Shown piece by piece: positions 36,261 through 46,891 of a DNA stretch of 64,000 bases. Numbering within the stretch: the stretch's first letter is position 1; each line of letters begins with the position of its first letter. Source of the stretch: Mytilus trossulus (Eukaryota; Mollusca; Bivalvia; Mytilida; Mytilidae). The translations under genes and the position numbers were made by a program. Below the pieces are notes generated by a model. It was given only the letters and a program-made list of their open reading frames with translations, was not told the origin of the DNA and searched no databases. The DNA lies in NCBI RefSeq assembly GCF_036588685.1, contig NC_086378.1, forward strand, positions 21,987,578 through 22,051,577, written 5' to 3'.

Positions 36261-36796
36261 ATACAGTAACTGATGTAATACTTATGGATAAACTCTCAGA
36301 TATACTAACTTTACATCGGAGCTGCAGCATTACTTAAGTAACAATGAAGACATTTAGACCCTTTGTCCAGACATTACGTTGCAATCTGACATCATTTGCT
36401 AGAGTGGTGTTGAGAAAATTAATGATGATAGTCCGTCGGAAGGGGACGATAAATGGCTGACCCGTGTTCAGGGAGAGCAAAATTATCTCAAGTCAGGCTT
36501 TCATGTAAAATGAACCCTTATAGAATTTAAAAAAAAAGCCAAGGTTTTAAAATGCCGCTACAAGACAGCATTCGCACCAGCGTGGAAAGGGATAAATATA
36601 AGTTGTAATAATTTGTTTCCTAATAAAATATATTAAGCTTAAAAATTAAGTAAGTGTTCCTTTCAGTAAATGACTAAAATTATACACAATGTTGTAGCAG
36701 GTACACGCTTTCAGTGTATTCAAGATTGATACTTTTCCTGTTTAATTTGCAAGATCATATTTACAATGGAAATGTTTCTTTATTCATTTCATAAAA

Positions 36797-36925
36797 ATAA
36801 GGAAAGTGGTATGATTGCCCATGATACAAATTCAAATGACGTTGATGTTAGCAATTATAAACTGTACGGTCTTCAACAATGAGGAAAAACCCAAAACCGT
36901 ATGGTCGACTATAAAAGACTTGGAC
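36797..36925 (+). repeat. SINE-like repeat, degraded forward copy
   Basis: AAGGAAAGTGGTATGATTGCC, AAACTGTACGGTCTTCAACAA and CGTATGGTCGACTATAAAAG match the family head. Only about 130 bp remain. Confidence 0.6.
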
Positions 36926-37157
36926 ATATGAAACATCTGACTGAAGAATAGCCGACCGTGCGAGGGCTGTATAGCCAGTCAATGTCTTTAACAACTCCCA
37001 TTTTCATCATATGAAACAATTCAATTGAGCTCTTTCTACGTTTTTGAAAAGTGAAATATTCTGTGTAATATTCACAGTCGCTATCAAATAAAATGCGGAA
37101 AATTATGAATATACTTTCAATTATTTTGCTAAAATGACTCATTTCTGTGATATATAC

Positions 37158-37222
37158 TGGATATGATACTACGGTATGCTGAGACCACTATAACTATTAT
37201 GTGTTATAGTAGTCTCAGTAGT
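37158..37222. repeat. Imperfect palindrome
   Basis: GATACTACGGTATGCTGAGACC and ACTATAAC pair with GTTATAGTAGTCTCAGTAGT after a short loop. It can form a long cruciform or hairpin. No function is assigned. Confidence 0.5.
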
Positions 37223-37414
37223 ATGTGACTGTTATTGACTACACGAATACAAGTAGGATATGGCAACATGATGTTGCTCCTGGTTTATATGAGAGCCCAT
37301 AGTATCTTCAAGTCTTGTCTTTTGTTTACCATGCAATTGTTTTTCAGTTTTCTTATTACTTTTTTTATCCTATGCATTTTTATTATATTAAGTCCTTTTC
37401 GCTAGTATACATCA

Positions 37415-38500
37415 TTGTTGAGGGCTAGCCGAAGTCTGGATCCAGGTGTGGTATTTTCTCGCTGCGTTGAAGACCAATTGGTGTCCTTGTGCTGTTTTCT
37501 GCTACTTGGTCAGGTGTTGTCTCTAGGCAAATGCCCCGTCCCTATTCCATTTAAATAAAAGTAAAAATGATACGAATACTGGATAATTTTGCGGCAAAGA
37601 TCTTTGGCAATTTTTATACGACCCCAAACATTTTTTGGGATCGTATAATGGTATGATGTCGTCGTCTGCGTCGTCGTCGTCCGAAGACACATTGGTTTCC
37701 GGATAATAACTTTAGTTTAAGTGAATAGATCTTCATTTGAAACGGTTTAATACCACAAAAGGAAGGTTGGGATTGATTTTGGGGATGATGGTCCCAACCG
37801 ATTAGGAATAAGGGGCCCAAACGTGCCCAAAACAAGCATTTACTAGTTTCAGGATAATAAATTGTGTACAGAGGTATTTCAATTGCTCTGAAATCATACC
37901 GCAATGTTTAAAACCACAAGTAGAAGGTTTGGATTTATTTTAGGGGTTATGGGGCCAAAGTTTAGGAATTAAGGGCCAAAAAGGGATCAAAACAAGCATT
38001 TTTTCTAGTTTCAAGCAATAACTGGTGTGTAGTTGTAACGATCTCGCTGAAATTGTACTATAATGTACCATATTACAAAGAGGAGGCTAGGATTAAGTTT
38101 TGGGTTAATTGCCCAAAATATGTAGGAATTACGGGCAAAAAAAGGGCTAAAAAGAACCATGTTTCTAGTTTCCAAACAATGTTAGTATGGCGTTCATTAT
38201 CACTGAACTAGTATATGTTTGTTTAGGGGCCAGCTGAAGGACGCCTCCGGGTGCGGGAATTTCTCGCTACATTGAAGACCTGTTGGTGACCTTCTGCTGT
38301 TGTTTTTTATTTGGTTGGGTTGTTGTCTCTTTGACACATTCCCCATTTCCATTCTCAATTTTAATCATGACAATAACTTGTGTTTAAGTGTGTGGATTTA
38401 CCTGAAATTGTACTACAAGGTTCAATACTGCAATGGAAAGCATGGGATTGAGTTTAAGGGTTATTGCTCCAAGGGGTTTTCAAAAAGTTAGGGTGGGGGG
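37415..38500. repeat. Repeat block: SINE tail, GTATAATGG tandem repeat, and an inserted SINE tail
   Basis: 37415-37550 is a degraded SINE tail (GGGCTAGCCGAAGTCTGGATCC, GGTCAGGTGTTGTCTC). From about 37625 runs the repeat starting GGATCGTATAATGG with CGTCGTCGTC, then units ending CTAGTTTCAGGATAATAA, CTAGTTTCAAGCAATAAC and CTAGTTTCCAAACAAT. At about 38185-38367 a SINE tail (TATGGCGTTCATTATCACTG to CTCAATTTTA) interrupts it. After the insert the repeat resumes with GACAATAACTTGTGTTTAAG. The open frames here are artefacts. Confidence 0.7.
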
Positions 38501-39580
38501 GGGGTGTTAATCATTTTTTGAAGGGCTTCCTTTTTTTTCAAAATTTTTCAAATTTCGATTTTTGAAAAGTTTCAAGAAGAAATCTTCAATTGCACAGTAT
38601 TGTGCAATAGATTTGTTAGATCTTTGACCACATAAATTTTGTTACAAAAACCTATATTATGTCAAAAGTTTGATCACAATCCAAATTCAGACAGAATCAA
38701 GCTTGAATATTGTGACCAAATTTGCCCAAACTGTTCAGGGTTCAACCACTGGGGTGGTATAAAGCTGCGCCCTACAGAGCACCTGGTTTTAAACGATATG
38801 TTCAGTAAAAGCAAAAAAAAATGAAGTCCAAAATCTAATTACAAACGTTGAGGAGCTAATAAAACCGACAAAAAAAAGAAGGGCAAATGACATACTAGTT
38901 TACTCCCCAATCTTTGAAACCTTATTATTTTGTATATGATAACCACGTAAATGAAGAAAAACGTCTAAATCTAGAACTGAACTATCAAATTATTGAACTT
39001 ATCGTAAAATAATTGTAGATTTGTCTGGGGTTTCTATCAAAACATTTTGGGATACTTTACCATAAAACGGAACCAAATCGGGGACTTTTTACATGGTAGA
39101 ATATACACAATACTGCATAATGTGTTTCCTCAATATTTCGTACCATTTACAGAAAGGATAAAGAAATATTTGTTCTTGGTGTGAATCATGGCACATATTA
39201 TCTAAAAAAAAATGGTGCAATATAAATTTTATTATTAGTCTTTACGTTAATTTGAACTTTCTTTTTTCTTCTTCTTATGATGGCATGAACATTTAAGTCG
39301 TTGAAGATTTATTGCTATTCGTTAGTATCATTTGTTAATTTGTCTATATGACAATATTATAACGCAAATTAACACTCCTTATTGTAATTGCAAGGTTATA
39401 TCTGTCAATAATGATTGTCATATACATGTATCTAACGAAGAAAAAATGAATTCACATTTAATTACCGATTTGCAGTCCTTATATCATATCTGTTTTAATA
39501 TATTCACTTGTCAAATTGCAATGTACTAATTAAATCGAAATTAAAATTCCTTGTTGTAATTGATCTTGTTCATTTGAAGA
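38501..39580. other. Upstream region of the large secreted-protein gene
   Basis: AT-rich DNA with a residual repeat at its start (GTTCAGGGTTCAACCACTGGG, 38731-38760). No TATA box or initiator could be fixed before the ATG at 39581, so the transcription start is not assigned. Confidence 0.4.
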
Positions 39581-39623
39581 ATGGGGATTGTCACAGTCCT
39601 GTTAACTTTACTTTTGTTGTCAT
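39581..39623 (+). CDS. Large secreted repeat protein, exon 1 (signal peptide)
   Basis: The ATG at 39581 has A at -3 and G at +4, a good animal start context. It encodes MGIVTVLLTLLLLS plus one base, then the donor TCAT|GTAAGT. Joined to the acceptor at 46892 it forms TGT (Cys) and reads ...LLLLSC-IYDADSKKK, a typical signal peptide leading into a charged mature chain. The phase (1) equals every other junction of this gene. It is the only well-formed leader I found in the 7 kb before exon 2. Total with exons 2-4: 7530 nt, 2509 residues plus stop. Confidence 0.7.
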
Positions 39624-40788
39624 GTAAGTATTCATTTTAAAAATAAGCAAACTTTTGTAACTGAAGTTTTCTAATGACTTATTGTTTTATTATTAAGTGA
39701 CCGTTAATGCTTCTTTTCGCTAAATTGTTATCGCTGGATGAATCAGCGGACGGACTTAACATAGTAGTCATGCAGTTTCAAAACTATATAGCTATTGTTT
39801 GAAAGCGATTAATAAGTGATTTTATAACTTTGTTCAACAGTCAACTTATCAATATCGAACATGATAGATTTGTGACCTTTTCACATAGTTGTATGCTTGA
39901 TCTCGCTTGAAGTTTTCTTATGGATATGTTTTTGTTTTATTCAACAAACTAAATTAATTAATTCAAAAGGGAGGTAGATGGTCTCATTAGATTTTATCAT
40001 GTTTGTCTGTTTTGGTGATTTTGACGAAAACGAGGTACGTGAGCAGCCTTAAGTTTTCTTTTTAATTTTGAAAGATTCCGGGATGAAAACATCTTCTTTA
40101 TATGTTATTTCAACATGCTATCGAATATTAATCATTCTTGTTCAAATTAATAACTGTCTCATATTAAAAAGTCAACCACTAAAGCTAACACATGTTTGCA
40201 AATATTCACTTCTAAATTACCACAGACTTTAACATAAAGGAAAACATCAGTTTAAGCTGAATAAATCTCGGTTTATGAATAAATAAAGAAAGAATTATCT
40301 CAGGAGGTGTACAGTGGCGTTTATCTTTTCCGCAAAATTGATATTATCTTACCGCAAACGAATGGCTTTTTTCTGCAATTGCTATTAATTTTAAAGATGT
40401 ATATTTTATAACAATTGCATACAGTCTTGTGTACAAACGTATATTTGAAAATTAAAAAGTTGAATTTCTTTTTAATAATTAGGCATTAATTATTTTACAT
40501 ATTCAAGGATATTCCTCAATAAATAGACATTTTGGGATACTAAGAACAACAAGTCGACAAAACTGGCATTTTCATGTTTTTCCAAATATAATAAGCTATA
40601 ACGATTGTTTGGTTGTTGTTTGTGAAACATCAAGTGGCAAATATTTGATACACATTTAGACAACGAACGGTTGCAAATGAGAGGGTGGCACTTTCCTGGT
40701 GGTCATATTTCCACACCCCAGTATCCCTTTTGATACTTTCCTAATCGAAAATTATAGGTAACTGATATGTTTTATTATAATTTTTTAG

Positions 40789-40898
40789 GTCCTTCTGCCA
40801 AATTACCCATGTTTACTATAGCTAATAATTGTGAAGCATTTAAGTTACGAATAAATATAGGGGCAATTGTATGTTGTTGTTTTCTAATTATCTTTTAA
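40789..40898 (+). CDS. Candidate alternative exon giving a short secreted peptide
   Basis: After a strong acceptor (TTTTATTATAATTTTTTAG) the frame set by exon 1 is open: C-PSAKLPMFTIANNCEAFK, LRINIGAI, then VCCCFLIIF and TAA (40896-40898). Joined to exon 1 it gives about 50 residues, with MGIVTVLLTLLLLSCPSA as a signal peptide with an A-x-cleavage-like end. A donor GTATGT lies at 40869, but splicing there leaves phase 0 and would put exon 2 out of frame, so it would be either a terminal exon or lead to an unseen exon. It may be a chance open frame. Confidence 0.3.
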
Positions 40899-41254
40899 TA
40901 TTTCTAATGTATACTAAATTAAGACTTATTCATTACGTCTCTAGAATCTGATATTAATTAACCATTAAACATAAATAGTTACATATGACATATACATGCA
41001 TGTACATGTACAAACATAATTAATGAAACCACATATATATGACGTATGTATATTTACAACCTGAGAATATATTACATGTATGTCCCAGTTACTAAATAAT
41101 TTCTAATTGTTCAAGCATAATTTTGATTCTATCTAGTTCACTATTAGATGAAGTAGACAACCAAATGGCATGCTTCAAATTATAAAAATAGATCCCAAGA
41201 TGACATAAAAGTATTTTGTTTTAGTCTTTTAAACAATTCTATGTTTGAGGCCAG

Positions 41255-41448
41255 GCATGTCGGTTTTTCCCGTTTGAATGGTTTTACTATAGTAATTTTG
41301 GGGCCCTTTATAGCTTGTTGTTCGGTGTGAGCCAAGGCTCCGTGTTGAAGGCCGTACTTTAACCTATAATGGTTTACTTTTTAAATTGTTACTTGGATGG
41401 AGAGTTGTCTCATTGGCACTCACACCACATCTTCCTATATCTATGTAC
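41255..41448 (-). repeat. SINE-like repeat, reverse copy, full head
   Basis: GTTTTTCCCGTTTGAATGGTTT, GGGGCCCTTTATAGCTTGTTG, GTGAGCCAAGGCTCCGTGTTG, AAGGCCGTACTTTAACC and TGTCTCATTGGCACTCACACC are the exact complement of the 5803-6010 copy. Confidence 0.75.
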
Positions 41449-42597
41449 ACTTTTAACCAATTTTCACAAATTAAGGAAGCAAGATCCCTGTTCGCATTTG
41501 AGAGGCCACAACTAGCTAGTAGATCGTATTATTTTTCATTTTCTTACAAGGTTAACTTTTACCTAACATTATCATAGGCGCTTGAAGAATGAACCCTCTC
41601 CCTCCTTTTAATCTATTGTCTCCTCTCTTTATTGGGAACTTTGTGTGCATCAATACCATCGCAACGTCATCGAAAGAAGGTTCTATCAGGCCAGTTAGTA
41701 TACTGTTCAAACTTGAGAATCCATCTGTGCCTTTAAGACTAAAATGTTAATGATAATTAAGCTATTAAGTTTGGGCAATATTTCTTATTCTTAAAAATCA
41801 TCATTAAGGCTGTTTTGTGGATAATAATTATTGATTTAACATCAAAAATACTTTGTTTTAGTCTTTCGTACTTCACTTGTAATATTTCATTGTTGCCGTT
41901 ATAAAACACATACACCCACATATACAGACACACACACACACGTGCTTAGCTACTGGATAGCGGAACTGTCTTATGTATAAACTTGATCCCTTTTGACAAA
42001 TAAGATTGACATATCATCCTCTAAATGTCAAATGCGCAATATGAACAGACTTGCACGTTTCGAACAGTATAAAATGTGGTTTTATTTGGAATAAGAATAG
42101 AATATAAACACGGAAAACCGCCCCTTACTAATCAGATTCAAGTATGAAAATCACACTTTAGATGTAATAAACGACATAATCTGACACCATATCAATTGAA
42201 ACATACATAATAAAGACAGATTCTTCATGTTAGATAATAATTATTGTATTGGCATATAACGAACACTTGCCTGAAAGATCCTACACTAAAAGTCTTTCTC
42301 GGCATGTTTTTTAAAGGATTTTCATACCGTATATATAGTCATGAAGATGTTTACAGAATCAACCGACGTAGTATGAACTTAATTAAGATTCTGAAATAAG
42401 TTAACTTGTAGGAATAACGTGGTATGCTGTAATCATACATACTTGTAAGTTCTCGCACTAAAAGATCTTTCTCGGCATCTTCATCAAAATAAGCATATCG
42501 TTATAACGATGTCTTTAAAGTAAACTTTAAAAGCCTTAGATCACAAAATTTTAAATAAAACAACACAAAACAGCCTGATCTATACTACATAAAGGCT

Positions 42598-42720
42598 GCG
42601 CGGTCGCCTCTCTTCTTAGGGGGTCTCATCGGGGTTCTATCCCCGACCCTCTTACTTTTTTGTCAGATTCCCGTATCCCGCTCACGCTTAGAACCTAATG
42701 AGACCCACTTCTTAGATTTC
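42598..42720. repeat. Possible tRNA-derived SINE fragment
   Basis: GGCTGCGCGGTCGCC followed about 45 bp later by GGGGTTCTATCCCCGACCC resembles an A box and a B box of a polymerase III promoter. The spacing is plausible, but no tRNA cloverleaf is complete and no second copy is in the window. Confidence 0.25.
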
Positions 42721-42736
42721 TTATAACTGTGTTGTT

Positions 42737-42897
42737 ACCAGTGGCGGATCCAGGAATATTCATAAGTGGGGGCCCACTGACTGACCTAAGAGGGGGCCTG
42801 CTCCAGTCACGCTTCAGTGATTCCCTATATAAGCAACCAAAGTTTTTCCAAAAAAGGGGGGTCGGATCCCCTGCCCCTCCTAGATCCGCTTCTGGTT
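42737..42897. mobile_element. Short MITE with CAGTGGCGGATCC ends
   Basis: TTACCAGTGGCGGATCCAGG at the left pairs with CCTAGATCCGCTTCTGGTTA at the right. The interior is GC-richer (GTGGGGGCCCACTGACTGACC). A solo degraded relative is at 46493-46566 (GAGGCGGATTTAGAGGG, CTGGATCCACCACTG). Confidence 0.65.
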
Positions 42898-43439
42898 ACA
42901 CTTCTATAAAAGAACAAGTAGTAATAACAAGATGGTATTCGGAGATTGACTAATGAGATCAGCCTAATTCTGGGAAATATTAAGTAAGGCTACCTATCAA
43001 AAAGCACTTGAATTCACCGAATGCTTGTTAAAATCCAAATTAGAATCCACACATATACTTGTAATTGATATATATTAAAGTTAACGTTATCAGAGAAAAC
43101 AGAACAAATGTATTTAGTTTACATAAAAGTAATAAATAATAATTTTATTTTTAACTCTAGCAATAAAATGTCTGAATCATTGAAAGTTATTTAATGCCGT
43201 TGAACTTTTTTTCTGCGTGCTATTTAGAAATAACGGTACATTAATGACTAAATTTGATTGTCATCGCAATCGATAGCATGTCTGTCACTGATGATGTATG
43301 AAGAACTTCTTCTTTTTTATGACCGGCTGCTAGTCGGGGTGGGGATTTTAAAATGTTGTTAAGTTACATAACTCGTCTACTCTAAAATTTAACCTTTTAA
43401 CTGAAATCATGTTATAAGAGCTAGTTTCTCGCATTTTAT

Positions 43440-43670
43440 CTTAAAATTATATTGTGTACTTTTCTTTTATCACACAAAATTGGATTTTTAATATATAATC
43501 CATACAAAATATGACAATTTGCACAACCTGTAGCGTGAAAAAAAGTTAGATGATCCATACATTTTATAATACTTTTTCGGGAAAAAAGCATGATTTAAAA
43601 CTACATTTTGACATATCATTAAAAAAAATCTATATATGGATTTTAATTAAGACCCTTGAGCATTCGTGTA
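43440..43670 (-). repeat. Reverse copy of the 35045-35260 repeat
   Basis: CTTTTATCACACAAAATTGG, CTGTAGCGTGAAAAAAAG, TTTTGACATATC and TATGGATTTTAATTAAGAC match the complement of that copy in order. Confidence 0.6.
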
Positions 43671-43762
43671 CTTCTTTTCTTTAAATTTTTTTTGGTTTGA
43701 TTATCGACGTACATATATGAATACTTTTCTTTCATATCTTAGGTGATGTATAAGATATATAT

Positions 43763-43927
43763 AGATTCTTACATTGATACCAGTGGATTATCGGATTTAT
43801 CCAATCGAGATAGTTAAATTATCAATTTTAAAGTTCGAGCCGCAACGGCGAGTACTTTAAAATTTATAATTTAACTATCGAGATTGGATAAATCCGATAA
43901 TCCACGAGTAACTATGTAAGAATCTGT
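43763..43927. mobile_element. Foldback MITE, ~75-bp inverted arms
   Basis: GATTCTTACATTGATACC and GTGGATTATCGGATTTATCC are matched by GGATAAATCCGATAATCCAC and ACTATGTAAGAATC. The inner AGTTAAATTATCAATTTTAAAG and CTTTAAAATTTATAATTTAAC pair as well, around CGAGCCGCAACGGCGAG. It is a strong hairpin and non-coding. Confidence 0.7.
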
Positions 43928-44084
43928 TTCTCTAATGATTAAAAAGACATTTTCTTTTTTCGTTTACCGAAAATCCCCTTCGAGTGCCTTTCACATTGCA
44001 CGAAGTTGTCAATATCTTAAACCCATAAGCCTTTCGAAAATAACTGAAAAATATGCTGCAACCAGGAACATATATAGTGCATAC

Positions 44085-44225
44085 TTTTGTTTAGAGGCCA
44101 GCTGAAGCATCCCTCCGGGTGCGAGATTTTCTCGCTGTATTGGTGGCTTTCGGCTGTTTTCTGTCATGTCTTTGATCGGATTGTTGTCTTTTTGACACAT
44201 CCGCCATTTTCAATCTCAATGTTAC
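44085..44225 (-). repeat. SINE tail copy
   Basis: TTTGTTTAGAGGCCAGCTGAAG, CATCCCTCCGGGTGCGAG, TCTCGCTGTATTGGTGGC and TTGTTGTCTTTTTGACACATC match the GGGGCCAGCTGAAGG family. The two open frames here are artefacts. Confidence 0.65.
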
Positions 44226-44948
44226 TGTTCCCAGTTACAACCAACACTTATCTCATAAGCATTTTTATCATCAACTTGTGACTTTCAATTATCTGTATAA
44301 TTTGATATATAAAATAGATGATATAATTACTTTAGTATATACTCAAGTTGCGGATTTAAAATTAAAAGGGGAGAGGGTGAACCTCTTTGATCGACAAAGA
44401 TGCAATATTTAAGGATCGAATCGTGTCATGTTCTATATGATATATCTATTCAAGTACATATGCATTGTGTTCTATTTCAGACCAGTATATGGGTTAATAC
44501 AACAGTGACTAGCAAACAAATGTACATAAAAATGACAATTTTATATGCGTTTTTTCTATATGTAAATCACAAAATTAAATAGGCTTAAAATTCTCATAAT
44601 TGTCATTTCTTTGTTTATAATAGAAATTCGTATTGTTCGAATCGCTTCGGATTGTTTACAGGCGTCGATTTTTTTGCGTAGTGACGCAATCGGAAGGCAA
44701 AAAATAAACCAATTTACAATTTGTGGTAAATGAGGGGGAATAAAAAATAGTTAAAGATTAAACTGTCAAATCAAACTGAAAAACGATTGACATATTGAAA
44801 GTAGGACGATATTTTCCTCAATTAAAAATGATTCGAAAGTCAAGAATGTATAAATATCTATATGCGTCTTTACACGTGAAGAAATATCATACGTATTATA
44901 TAACCATTTAGTATTTATATCGAATATGGCAGTTGTTTTCTAATATGG

Positions 44949-45310
44949 GTATAGAAAGATGTGGTATGAGTGCCAATGAGACTGCAACTCTCCATCCAAA
45001 TAACAATTTATAAAAGTAAACCATTATAGGTCAAAGTACGGCCTTCAACACGGAGCCTTGATTCGCACCGAACAACAAGCTATAAAGGGCCACAAAATAA
45101 ACCGTTTCTATTCAAGTTGGCGGGTTTTTTTTTGTTGCAGTTCAGTGTTGCTGCTGTTCCGTCGTTTTTCTCTCAAAGATGATGTGTTTCCCTCTATTTC
45201 GGTTTTTGATCAGGATTTGTTTCAGTTGAATCGATTTTTGACAGTCGAACAGCGATATTCTACTATTGCCTTTATAATACATCCATGGCTTTCATTTTTG
45301 TTTATATAGA
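44949..45310. repeat. Composite of forward and reverse SINE-family pieces
   Basis: 44949-45100 is a forward head (AGAAAGATGTGGTATGAGTGCC, GTACGGCCTTCAACACGGAG, AACAACAAGCTATAAAGGGCC). 45119-45290 is a piece complementary to the 58680-58800 segment (CGAACAGCGATATTCTACTATTG against CAGTAGTATACCGCTGTTC). The 83-residue open frame is produced by this repeat. Confidence 0.6.
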
Positions 45311-46492
45311 TTTGAGCTAGTGTTCCTGGTGAAGCCAATCAAAGAAAAGAGCTTCGTACCATCACTTTATGAATTGTTACCTTTATACATTAACCAATTA
45401 AACCCTGCTCCCTGCCTATTTATTCACCTTTTGTGCCCCCCCCCCCCCTCCCCCGACTAAGCTTACCATTTATTTTCCAGTATCTACACGACTGAATATG
45501 GTTAATTGGTCTGTGTGTGTATACGTTATACATTGAAACTCTTGAATATACGATGTTTAATGTTGTGAATATGTCATACATTCTCAGCACGAACACAGTT
45601 GAAACTCCTATGTTGTGTATCATTATTACAGTCACGTCCAGTGATTATGTGCATTTAACATGTAGATATTACTGTAGGATTCATGCAGGATTATGCAAGG
45701 CCCTGTAAGTAATAGCTAAACACTGTTTATGTAGCTATTACGATCCACTTTTAATTTGTTTGAACACCGAAAAGTGATCTTGCACAAGTAAACAACAAAC
45801 TTTTTTAAGATCTCACCAATTTCACATTGCGCGACTTTAAAACATGAAGCATTCTTTTCTTAATTCAATTTTGAAATATTATACGTTGTTTTGAATATTC
45901 ATGTACCTTACTTTAATTAAGGAAGATAATATTTGAAGGTTAGATTATTTTTTTTAGTCAAAATTATATACCTTATTTATATATTTCTATAAAAGATATA
46001 TATCTTAAATGACCTAATTATTGAACAAAAGACTTAAGTTCAGTGACTTTCACTTTGAGTATTTATGATTTTGTCCTTAGTATCTGGAAATTTATAAATC
46101 AATTTCAATGATTTTAGTGGTGTTTTTATACAATCATTCATATACCACTGTCATAATTTTTCTCTTTCTGTTGTCTATCTTTCTTTAATTTATTATGTAT
46201 TGTCTCTTAATTTTATTCGTCTCGTTGCCTGGTTCTATGCCATGCGTTTTATAATGATACGAAAAAACTACGTAGTATACTGATTGATCTACAAATATGG
46301 AGAACATATAGCCATGGTAAACTTATCATCGAAATTAGATGAGAGCAAATACTCCCAAGCACTACTAATAGTGTAGCTCCGCCATAATTTCATTTGAAGG
46401 TACCTGAAATAGACTCTTTTAAAATTTTAAAATCATGTCACATTATTTGATTCCCGAGTGCGAGGTAGAGTTTGTTGTGTTGTAGAGACAAT

Positions 46493-46566
46493 TGCAGAGG
46501 CGGATTTAGAGGGTTTTCCATGGACCCGGTCCCCCTTTTTTGATAAATTTCTGGATCCACCACTGA
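46493..46566. repeat. Solo fragment of the GGCGGATCC MITE family
   Basis: GAGGCGGATTTAGAGGG and TTTCTGGATCCACCACTGATC are the two ends with a short G/C-rich middle. Confidence 0.5.
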
Positions 46567-46891
46567 TCTGTTTATTGTTGGAGATTTCTGTTGACATACT
46601 TGTGTATTTTGTTTTTAAGAGTCGTTGAGTTGCCCTCTCGTTACCTGAATAGCCACACTTCCTCTTTTAATCATAAAATACATTTTCAACAATAGCAATT
46701 TCTTAAAAGAATAAAGTAACTCATTGCAAGATACACCGTGTATATAGAACAATATTTTTGTTTTTAAGTTTCTAGAGAGGGAATTTTGACAATAAAACCC
46801 AATTGAAGAACATACGTGTTTATTGTATTAAGTCGAAATTTTAATAGATGGAATCGAACTGCATAATGTTTGTTTGTTTGTTTATATTTAG

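Larger units (their letters stand above)
39624..46891 (+). other. Intron 1 of the secreted-protein gene
   Basis: The GT-AG intron of about 7.3 kb is dense in repeats: a reverse SINE-like copy, palindromic MITEs, a (CA)n tract at about 41929-41941, and a C-run at about 45438-45455. It also contains a phase-compatible alternative exon (40789). Everything else shows no coding signal. Confidence 0.6.

Noticed and set aside
42598..42720. Functional tRNA gene
   Set aside because: A B-box-like sequence exists, but no full cloverleaf or anticodon arm can be formed. It is kept only as a weak SINE candidate.
44475..44560. Exon after CTATTTCAG (TSIWVNTTVTSK)
   Set aside because: In the exon-1 phase a stop follows at once. 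Phase 0 is open, but it ends out of phase with exon 2.
45058..45309. 83-codon open frame in intron 1 as an exon
   Set aside because: It is made of two SINE-family pieces and contains no splice sites in phase with the gene.
45481..45702. Exon between TTTTATTTTCCAG and CCCT|GTAAGT
   Set aside because: Splice-like ends are present, but the phase set by exon 1 hits a stop within 20 codons, and the other frames do not reach the donor in the right phase.
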